This document shows positions 6,448 through 11,550 of a stretch of 11,550 nucleotides of DNA, piece after piece (position 1 is the first letter of the stretch; each line of letters begins with the position of its first letter). This DNA is from Caryophanales bacterium UBA1245. GTDB lineage: Bacteria; Bacillota_I; Bacilli_A; ML615J-28; CAG-313. The position numbers and the translations under genes are program-made. The DNA is taken from contig DBWF01000055.1 in assembly GCA_002308275.1 (NCBI GenBank), forward strand, positions 1 to 11,550. The letters run 5' to 3'. The notes beneath the pieces were generated by a model. The model had not been told where the DNA came from. It worked only from the letters and a program-made list of their open reading frames with translations, and searched no databases.

Positions 6448-8043
6448 TTATAACTTCCCACCATCAAAAACCTTAAATAAGGCTTTTTTACCCTTATAAT
6501 GGAGCCAAAGGACACATAGTAAGAAAATAATGACATAAAACATTGATACAACCAAAATAAATAGTTGTGGTGTTAAATAATTCTTTAGACTTACTAAATA
6601 AAGAGTAAGCGGAATCACACCGATAATCATTGGTGCGAAGATTGATATCGCACTAGCCATTGAACTTTTAACAACTTGTTCTTCTCTTTCCCATTCCATC
6701 TTTGGATAGCATAAGTTAATAACTAAACCAAGGGTGCTCATAGCAAGACTTGATGCTAGTGGTAATAACAAATAGCACCACCAATAAGCTAAATTCATAA
6801 ATGTTAAAAGGAATGGATAAGTAATGACAACTACGACAGTAGTTAATACCATATTAGCGCCAATCTTTGAAATAAAGAGCGTTTTTTCATCGATTGGACT
6901 ACTTCTTAACCAGTCATAATGTTTTCCTTCTAGGGAAATACAAGATCCAGTTATAACATATGAACTAATAAGTAGGCTAAATAGCAAGGCGATTACTAAA
7001 TCAGTATAGCCGGTAATATCAATAGGTAGGCGGCTTAAAAAATTTAGGGCTTTATCGCGACCCAAAATACACGCCGCAACCCCTAATCCAAAATATAAAA
7101 CCCCTGGAATAATGGTATTCATTAAATAGATTGGCATATTAAAGTATTGTTTTAGTTCTTTGTTAACAAGGGCACGAACTGGTTTTCTTGCTTTATAAAC
7201 TAAAACGTGGGATTTATTTTGGTATCTAAGTTCTAGTTTGCCAAGTCGATTACTTGTATATAGCAATGACAAGCTATATAAAACGATACAAATAGCACTT
7301 AAAGCTATCATAAATAAAACTTTGCCATCTAATAAATAGCCTAGTTGCCACTCAATTGGTTTAATACTAGCAATGACTTCTTCAACCGTACCACTAATAC
7401 CCATTAAATAGCCTTGGATTGAATAATTAGCAACTAGATAGAATCCTAACATTAGAATAGAGATAATCGATTGGAAAATCGCATAATGCTTCATTCTTCT
7501 AGCTAACATATTAAAGAAAGCACCTAAGAATGTTGCTACCGCATTCGATAATAATGGTAAACATAAGATAAAGATAATACCTCTTACCAAAAACCAACCA
7601 TCAACACCTGGTACTAAAACTAAGTAAACGACATAACTAGGTAGAATAATTGAAAGAAAAATAGTTAAATCAAATAGATAATTATATAAGCTCTTTGCAA
7701 CAACAATTTCACTTCTTTTAATTGGTAGACTTAAAAGTAGCGAAGTATCTTTAGCTTTTGATGGATAAACACTACGCATAATGGTAATGAATAATAACAT
7801 CAAAACCGATAAGGTACCACTTGTAAACATCGCCATCTTATAAGCACCCGGTACTTCTTCACTCATTCGTAAAAATAACTGGGTTGTTGAGATTGCATTA
7901 CCAGTAAAAGTAAAGATAATCGCAACTGAAAAGAGGACGCATAGTAAAACAGCTAAATAATTACGGGCTGTTTTTTTGCGCTTGACAAGGGAACCTAAAA
8001 AGTTATGGAGATAATTTTTAATAAGAATTAGAATATTACGCAC
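6448..8043 (-). CDS. ABC-2-type transporter permease, large two-half membrane protein
   Basis: This is the membrane subunit of an ABC transporter, paired with the ATPase directly upstream. From the GTG start it has 531 residues, with about 12 hydrophobic segments grouped in two halves of roughly six. Each half has a cytoplasmic LPI/SPI-Lys motif: LLSLPIKRSEIVVAK (about 103-117) and SLEGKHYDWLRSSPIDE (about 370-386). These motifs recur in ABC-2 exporter permeases and may contact the ATPase. Two starts are possible. An ATG at 8067 has only AGAAG directly abutting it. The GTG at 8043 has GGAG (8057-8054) 10 bases upstream and overlaps the ATPase stop by 8 bases, so I prefer it; the difference is eight residues. 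The substrate is unknown; drug, peptide or lipid export and cell-envelope functions are typical of such pairs. No terminator is visible after it. Confidence 0.85.
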   Translation of the reverse strand: MRNILILIKNYLHNFLGSLVKRKKTARNYLAVLLCVLFSVAIIFTFTGNAISTTQLFLRMSEEVPGAYKMAMFTSGTLSVLMLLFITIMRSVYPSKAKDTSLLLSLPIKRSEIVVAKSLYNYLFDLTIFLSIILPSYVVYLVLVPGVDGWFLVRGIIFILCLPLLSNAVATFLGAFFNMLARRMKHYAIFQSIISILMLGFYLVANYSIQGYLMGISGTVEEVIASIKPIEWQLGYLLDGKVLFMIALSAICIVLYSLSLLYTSNRLGKLELRYQNKSHVLVYKARKPVRALVNKELKQYFNMPIYLMNTIIPGVLYFGLGVAACILGRDKALNFLSRLPIDITGYTDLVIALLFSLLISSYVITGSCISLEGKHYDWLRSSPIDEKTLFISKIGANMVLTTVVVVITYPFLLTFMNLAYWWCYLLLPLASSLAMSTLGLVINLCYPKMEWEREEQVVKSSMASAISIFAPMIIGVIPLTLYLVSLKNYLTPQLFILVVSMFYVIIFLLCVLWLHYKGKKALFKVFDGGKL

Positions 8044-8749
8044 GTTCAGTGAGCTCCAAGAAGACATCTTCTAGCGATGCATCTTTTGTTACTTCTTCCA
8101 TCGTGCCACTAACAACTAATTTACCTTGTTTAATAATCGAAAGCCGGTTACACAACTTTTCCGCAACCTCTAATATATGCGTTGAGAAAAAGATAGCGCC
8201 CCCATTAGCACAGAACTCTTTCATCATATTTTTAACAATAAAGGATGCTTTTGGATCAAGTCCCACAAATGGTTCATCCATCACAATTAGTTTTGGATGA
8301 TGGATGAAAGCGCCGATTAAAGCTAGCTTTTGACGCATTCCATGTGAATATGATGAGATATAATTGTTTAGTTCGCCCATCATTTCAAAGCTAGTTGCAT
8401 ATTTTTCAATATCGGCTTTTCTTTCTTCTAGTGGAATTCTAAATAAATCACTTACGAAGTTTAAGTATTGTAAACCGGTTAGTGATTCATAAAGATCTGG
8501 ATTATCCGGTAAATAAGCCGTTTGGCGTTTACAAGTAAGTGGATCAGTCTTAATGGATGTACCATCAATTAAGATATCCCCCGCTTCAAAATCTAAAATC
8601 CCCATAATACATTTAATTGTTGTTGTTTTACCTGCTCCATTATGGCCAATAAAAGCATATAAGTCACCAGGTTTAACTTCAATGTTTAAACCATCAACCG
8701 CTTTTTTACCATTTGGATAAGTAAAAGAAAAATCACGAATTGTAAGCAT
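8036..8749 (-). CDS. ABC transporter ATP-binding protein (ABC-2 exporter type)
   Basis: This cytoplasmic ATPase drives the permease that follows. Its 237 residues carry Walker A GHNGAGKT (35-42), a signature loop YSHGMRQK (134-141) in place of LSGGQ, Walker B LIVMDEP (154-160), a D-loop GLDP (163-166) and the H-loop His191 in FSTHILE. The Q-loop region reads YLPDNPDLYESLTG (79-92), with Asp where Gln is usual, as in some EcsA-like export ATPases. The start at 8749 is chosen because AGAGGT (8761-8756) is 6 bases upstream and the protein then begins MLTIRDFSF; an in-frame ATG at 8776 lacks such a site and would sit inside the hairpin. Its stop overlaps the permease start. It follows the 219-residue membrane protein gene after a hairpin; no clear separate promoter is visible. 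Confidence 0.92.
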   Translation of the reverse strand: MLTIRDFSFTYPNGKKAVDGLNIEVKPGDLYAFIGHNGAGKTTTIKCIMGILDFEAGDILIDGTSIKTDPLTCKRQTAYLPDNPDLYESLTGLQYLNFVSDLFRIPLEERKADIEKYATSFEMMGELNNYISSYSHGMRQKLALIGAFIHHPKLIVMDEPFVGLDPKASFIVKNMMKEFCANGGAIFFSTHILEVAEKLCNRLSIIKQGKLVVSGTMEEVTKDASLEDVFLELTERA

Positions 8750-8755
8750 AAGTTT

Positions 8756-8761
8756 ACCTCT
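8756..8761 (-). promoter_or_regulatory. Ribosome-binding site of the ABC ATPase gene
   Basis: AGAGGT is 6 bases before the ATG at 8749 and fixes that start. It lies only 7 bases beyond the foot of the hairpin at 8769-8798, so it stays single-stranded when the hairpin forms. Confidence 0.8.
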
Positions 8762-8768
8762 ATTTGAT

Positions 8769-8798
8769 AAAGACAAGAATAATAATATTCTTGTCTTT
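8769..8798 (-). other. Perfect 13-bp intergenic hairpin, weak terminator or RNA-processing/stability element
   Basis: Arms 8769-8781 and 8786-8798 are fully complementary (AAAGACAAGAATA core) and close a 4-nt loop. It lies 11 bases after the stop of the 219-residue membrane protein gene and before the ABC ATPase gene. On the minus strand the stem's own three T are followed by ATCAAA, so there is no proper T tract. Full termination is therefore doubtful; partial termination, or protection of the upstream mRNA end, fits better. The T-rich flank on the plus strand faces no gene. Confidence 0.6.
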
Positions 8799-8809
8799 TA
8801 TTAATTTAT

Positions 8810-9469
8810 TTATTTGTCACCTAAAATACGATCTAATGCTTCGTCTACTTTTTTAATATTGTAGAAAATATTATTCATTTCGCCACGTTTAGCATTTTTA
8901 TAAACAAAACCAGCGTATTCAATAAGCTTCTTGCCTTCTAATGACTTTTCATCAATTTCAGCGCCTTGTAAGCGTTCGATGATTTTGCCAATTTGTTTCT
9001 TTGCGGCTTCATCTTTAACAAGTTCATAAGCGCCATTTAAAACGCCAAGAAGGTCTTCTTCATCTACAACTTGAGGTTTAATATTAGTGTTTTGTTTAAC
9101 AACCGCTTTATTTAAAATACTAAAGACGATTAAAACAGCAGTTAAACCACTAATAATAATATAACCGATAATTAAACCTAAGAATGCAGCATGTGTGTCT
9201 TTAAGTAAGTAACCTAGGAAACTCATTAAAACCATCACAACAATAAAGAAGAATAAAGTAATTCCAAGTGGGTTAATACCTCTTTCTTCATCAGATTGTT
9301 TAACAAATAACTTAACTAAAATGTAAGCAACAAAGGCTACTTGTACCGCAATAAATGCTAGCCAGAAAACACGATGGAAATTGTGTCTAAGGATTAAAAC
9401 AAGTGCATCGTATACAGCTAAAGCAATTAAAGCAATAATTGCACTATACTTTTTAATAAAAAATTTCAT
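8810..9469 (-). CDS. Unrecognised four-helix membrane protein with cytoplasmic helical tail
   Basis: I do not recognise this 219-residue protein. It has four hydrophobic segments at about 8-27, 35-56, 69-89 and 94-119, with Lys-rich ends (MKFFIKKY at the N-terminus) that suggest a cytoplasmic N-terminus. After 120 a charged, mostly helical domain of about 100 residues follows, rich in Lys and Glu, with no metal-binding, nucleotide-binding or catalytic motif that I can see. The start has AAAGGAGA 8 bases upstream, an excellent ribosome site. It follows nagA after 14 bases and clearly shares its transcript. A 13-bp hairpin and the ABC transporter genes come next. It might be a membrane or regulatory partner of the transporter, but position is the only reason to think so. 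Confidence 0.75.
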   Translation of the reverse strand: MKFFIKKYSAIIALIALAVYDALVLILRHNFHRVFWLAFIAVQVAFVAYILVKLFVKQSDEERGINPLGITLFFFIVVMVLMSFLGYLLKDTHAAFLGLIIGYIIISGLTAVLIVFSILNKAVVKQNTNIKPQVVDEEDLLGVLNGAYELVKDEAAKKQIGKIIERLQGAEIDEKSLEGKKLIEYAGFVYKNAKRGEMNNIFYNIKKVDEALDRILGDK

Positions 9470-9483
9470 AATTCTATTCTCCT

Positions 9484-10632
9484 TTATCTTTGATAAATTA
9501 TTTGACCTTCACGAATCGTTGCTACTACTTCGAAGTCTTGATCTAAAACAACAAAGTCTGCCATTTTACCAACTTTGATACTACCACGTTCGTGATCGAT
9601 TCCTAAATTTTTAGCTGGATTAAGTGATGCCATATCTAAAACATGTTCTAATGGTTCACCACATTTTAAATGAACATTACGAACAGCATGATTCATTCTT
9701 AGTACACTTCCAGCTAACGTACCATTTTCAAGACGGGCTTCACCATTTTTAACGATAACCGTTTGACCACCAAGTTCAGAAATACCATCAGGCATATGTT
9801 TTGCCCGCATTGCATCAGTTATTAAAGTTACTTTATCATAAGGTTTAATCTTTAGAACTAGTTGGATGGCAGGTACACTAACGTGAATAGTATCACAAAT
9901 CAATTCACAGTTGAGTTCATCAAAAAGTAATGCTGATCCAACAGTACCAATTTCCCGGTGATGTAATGGCTTTTGCGCATTAAAGGTATGGGTTACATTA
10001 CTAGCTCCGGCTTCAATAGCCTTTTTAATATCTGCATAAGTGGCATTAGTATGACCAATTGAAGCCACAATCTTTTGTTCCTTTAAATACTTAATTAATT
10101 CAAGACTGCCTTCAACTTCTGGTGCAATCGTTACTTCTTTAATTGAATTACCACTTGCTTCTTGATAATGTTTAAATGCGGCTACACTCGGCGTTTGCAC
10201 ATGTTCGATTGGTTGAGCGCCCACAAAAGCAGGTGAAATAAATGGTCCTTCTAAATGAACACCAAGGACACGTGCTCCTTCTTTAGGGTCACTTGCCATA
10301 TAATCTTTAACACTAGTTAAAGCATTAGTAATGTTTTCCACACTTTGGGTCATCGTTGTTGCTAAAAAGCCAATAACACCTTCTTTAGCAACCGCACATG
10401 CAATATTACCTAAATCTTTAATCGTACCATCCATCGCATCAGAAGCCGCGGCTCCATGAATATGTTCATCAATAAAACCAGGTGCTACTAAATAACCTTC
10501 TTTTAGAGGAATTAGATCTTCAACTGGTTCATTCCCACCAATTGAGACAATTTTATCACCCTCTATAGCGATTGATGTTTTAACAATTCCTTTACCTTCA
10601 ATATAAACTAACGCATTTTTAAAACCTTTCAT
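9484..10632 (-). CDS. nagA: N-acetylglucosamine-6-phosphate deacetylase
   Basis: NagA hydrolyses GlcNAc-6-phosphate to glucosamine-6-phosphate and acetate in the cytosol, the committed step of amino-sugar catabolism and cell-wall sugar recycling. The 382 residues match the usual family length. The amidohydrolase barrel shows PGFIDEHIHG (51-60) with metal ligands His57 and His59, HLEGPF (126-131) with Glu128, GHTNATY (193-199) with His194, THTFNAQKPLHHREIG (214-229) with His215, His250 for substrate, and TDAM with catalytic Asp273. The H-x-H pair points to the two-metal Bacillus type; E. coli NagA lacks it. A small beta domain is formed by the two ends. GGAGG lies 6 bases before the ATG and 12 bases separate it from cvpA. 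NagB, a GlcNAc kinase and a PTS are absent from the window, so the genes form a scattered pathway. Glucosamine-6-phosphate may feed wall synthesis or glycolysis. Confidence 0.95.
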   Translation of the reverse strand: MKGFKNALVYIEGKGIVKTSIAIEGDKIVSIGGNEPVEDLIPLKEGYLVAPGFIDEHIHGAAASDAMDGTIKDLGNIACAVAKEGVIGFLATTMTQSVENITNALTSVKDYMASDPKEGARVLGVHLEGPFISPAFVGAQPIEHVQTPSVAAFKHYQEASGNSIKEVTIAPEVEGSLELIKYLKEQKIVASIGHTNATYADIKKAIEAGASNVTHTFNAQKPLHHREIGTVGSALLFDELNCELICDTIHVSVPAIQLVLKIKPYDKVTLITDAMRAKHMPDGISELGGQTVIVKNGEARLENGTLAGSVLRMNHAVRNVHLKCGEPLEHVLDMASLNPAKNLGIDHERGSIKVGKMADFVVLDQDFEVVATIREGQIIYQR

Positions 10633-10644
10633 TGAAAACCTCCA

Positions 10645-11382
10645 CTAAAAACCTAATTTAGATGAAAACCATTCAAACAAAACAATGGCAATATTATGTT
10701 CATATAACCATTTAGCTACCCCAAAGCCATCTTTATCAAGGGCTAAAATAGTGGTTGCATATTCGCTAACCTCCGGAATACTAGCAGAAAGTAAGACTAC
10801 CAACCAAAAAATAAAGCAAATAATGATATAACCATATGCAATTTCTAAAATAATACCTAGTGCTCGATTAATAACGCCAATCACTGGAATCTTATTAACA
10901 TCTTTTAATGCTCTTTGTAACAAGAACAGAATAAGGAAGATTGTCAGACACAATACGATATAGGCAATAATAATACAAATAAAAGTTCCGGCTGTCTTAC
11001 CTAAATAATCACAAAGTCTTAAGCCATCTGTTTCACCAATAAACTTACCAATGTACTCAGACATTGTATCTCTAAAGAATTCTGGTATTTTAAGATCGGT
11101 TAAAGCTTGTTTTATTAGTTCAATTTTATTTTCATTAGTAACCACATTGCCAAATAACTCAGGATTACGGTTAAAGAAAGTATCACTAATTTTACCTGTT
11201 AAAATATTACCTAAACCACTATTATATAAGAATCCCCCAACTGGTTTAGCTAAAAAGAAAGAAACAATTAATGTAACAAATCCTTTAGCTATTCCTAGTA
11301 ATACGCTAATGAACCCTTTACGGAATCCAATAATGGCTAATAGCAAAAATAGAATCAGGATTACAATACTTGCAATGTCCAT
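10645..11382 (-). CDS. CvpA family membrane protein
   Basis: This 245-residue integral membrane protein matches the CvpA (colicin V production) family. Two hydrophobic segments at about 4-19 and 24-44 flank the conserved GFRKGF (19-24). After a soluble stretch (about 50-125) there are two more helices, about 130-155 and 175-200. Between them lies PVIGVINRALG (166-176), the family's second conserved block. CvpA proteins are linked to envelope homeostasis and, in E. coli, to colicin V export; the molecular role is unsettled. It is the first gene of the unit that includes nagA. AAAGGGTG ends about 8 bases before the ATG at 11382, and a TGG-TATAAT promoter lies just upstream. Placement next to nagA fits an envelope theme but does not prove one. 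Confidence 0.85.
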   Translation of the reverse strand: MDIASIVILILFLLLAIIGFRKGFISVLLGIAKGFVTLIVSFFLAKPVGGFLYNSGLGNILTGKISDTFFNRNPELFGNVVTNENKIELIKQALTDLKIPEFFRDTMSEYIGKFIGETDGLRLCDYLGKTAGTFICIIIAYIVLCLTIFLILFLLQRALKDVNKIPVIGVINRALGIILEIAYGYIIICFIFWLVVLLSASIPEVSEYATTILALDKDGFGVAKWLYEHNIAIVLFEWFSSKLGF

Positions 11383-11408
11383 AGCGCATCACCCTTTCAT
11401 TTGAATAT

Positions 11409-11437
11409 ATTATACCACATTTTAATATCTTTTTCTA
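11409..11437 (-). promoter_or_regulatory. Promoter of the cvpA-nagA-ABC unit
   Basis: The minus strand shows TGG-TATAAT (11417-11409), identical to the SGNH promoter core. TAGAAA (11437-11432) is a weak -35 match at a 17-base spacing. The -10 hexamer ends 26 bases before the cvpA ATG, and transcription should start near 11402. No operator repeat is obvious. Confidence 0.7.
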
Positions 11438-11475
11438 CTATAAGTATATTTTTATTAAACGATGTTTTTTATCAT

Positions 11476-11504
11476 TTGACTTTACTAAATGAGCAGAATA
11501 TGAT
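11476..11504 (+). promoter_or_regulatory. Promoter of the tRNA gene
   Basis: TTGACT (11476-11481), exactly 17 bases and TATGAT (11499-11504) form a near-consensus promoter on the plus strand. Each hexamer differs from consensus at one base. The tRNA begins 24 bases after the -10 box. It diverges from the cvpA promoter. Confidence 0.75.
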
Positions 11505-11527
11505 AGAATAATTATGCTTTATTTGAT

Positions 11528-11550
11528 GCACCCTTAGCTCAGTTGGTAGA
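11528..11550 (+). tRNA. tRNA gene, 5' part only (isotype not determinable)
   Basis: GCACCCT forms the 5' acceptor strand, TA fills positions 8-9, GCTC is the D-stem and AGTTGGTAGA is a typical D-loop continuing into the D-stem. The window ends before the anticodon, so the amino acid cannot be stated. A strong promoter precedes it on the same strand; it may be the first of several tRNA genes. Confidence 0.88.

Noticed and set aside
6447..6452. TATAAT on the minus strand overlapping the permease stop codon
   Set aside because: No extension and no good -35 box; the better TTGAAA/TGA-TATAAT promoter for the zinc-ribbon gene is 35 bases further on.
8049..8300. Plus-strand open frame opposite the ABC ATPase
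   Set aside because: Overlaps Walker B and H-loop coding sequence in antisense; shadow.
11051..11404. Plus-strand open frame of 117 residues opposite cvpA
   Set aside because: Antisense to a clear CvpA family gene whose hydrophobic codons produce the open frame; no known motif.
11421..11459. AT-rich inverted repeat TTTAATA...TATTAAA between cvpA and the tRNA
   Set aside because: Seven A/T-only bases are expected by chance in such AT-rich DNA and the loop is long; not convincing as operator or terminator.
11528..11550. Assigning an amino acid (for example Lys or Arg) to the tRNA from its acceptor stem
   Set aside because: The anticodon is outside the window and the 5' 23 bases fit several isotypes.
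1..11550. CRISPR arrays, insertion sequences, prophage or toxin-antitoxin loci
   Set aside because: No regular direct repeats, transposase, integrase, phage or toxin motifs were seen on either strand; the gene content is ordinary chromosomal.

Overview
The window looks like chromosomal sequence of an AT-rich, low-GC Gram-positive bacterium. The evidence is lipoprotein signal peptides of Bacillota type, strong AGAGG-type ribosome-binding sites, TATAAT promoters, an RlmCD-type rRNA methyltransferase and a CvpA protein. The Bacilli / Erysipelotrichia / Acholeplasma side of the Bacillota is my best guess, but no marker gene fixes the lineage. All nine complete protein genes and one truncated one lie on the minus strand. 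A tRNA gene starts on the plus strand at the right edge. There is no sign of phage, insertion sequence, CRISPR or plasmid functions, and no gene-free stretch over 300 bases.

Reading in the direction of transcription (right to left), four transcription units can be proposed. (1) From about 11.4 kb: cvpA-like membrane protein, nagA (GlcNAc-6-phosphate deacetylase), an unrecognised four-helix membrane protein, a 13-bp hairpin, then an ABC ATPase and a large ABC-2-type permease (ends 6448). (2) A single small zinc-ribbon gene (6139-6324) with its own promoter, a long leader and a strong terminator. (3) A secreted GH3 beta-N-acetylhexosaminidase lipoprotein, rlmCD (23S rRNA m5U methyltransferase) and a free-methionine-(R)-sulfoxide reductase, closed by a terminator at 2308-2338. 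(4) A cytoplasmic SGNH-fold hydrolase followed 1 base later by a surface lipoprotein with InlB/Flg_new-type repeats, which runs off the left edge.

Functionally, the GH3 lipoprotein and NagA suggest salvage of N-acetylglucosamine from peptidoglycan or host glycans: release outside the cell, deacetylation after uptake and phosphorylation. The uptake system, GlcNAc kinase/PTS and NagB are not in the window. The SGNH/lipoprotein pair may also belong to glycan or surface metabolism, but its substrate cannot be read from sequence. RlmCD and the fMsr are housekeeping genes.

All four units begin with an extended -10 element (TGR-TATAAT). In three of them the -10 box lies exactly 26 bases before the start codon. 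The zinc-ribbon gene is the exception, with a leader of about 80 nt that could mask its own Shine-Dalgarno sequence. I found no clearly new system. The most unusual items are that leader, the T-tract-less hairpin before the ABC genes, the SGNH/repeat-lipoprotein pair and the unknown membrane protein between nagA and the transporter.
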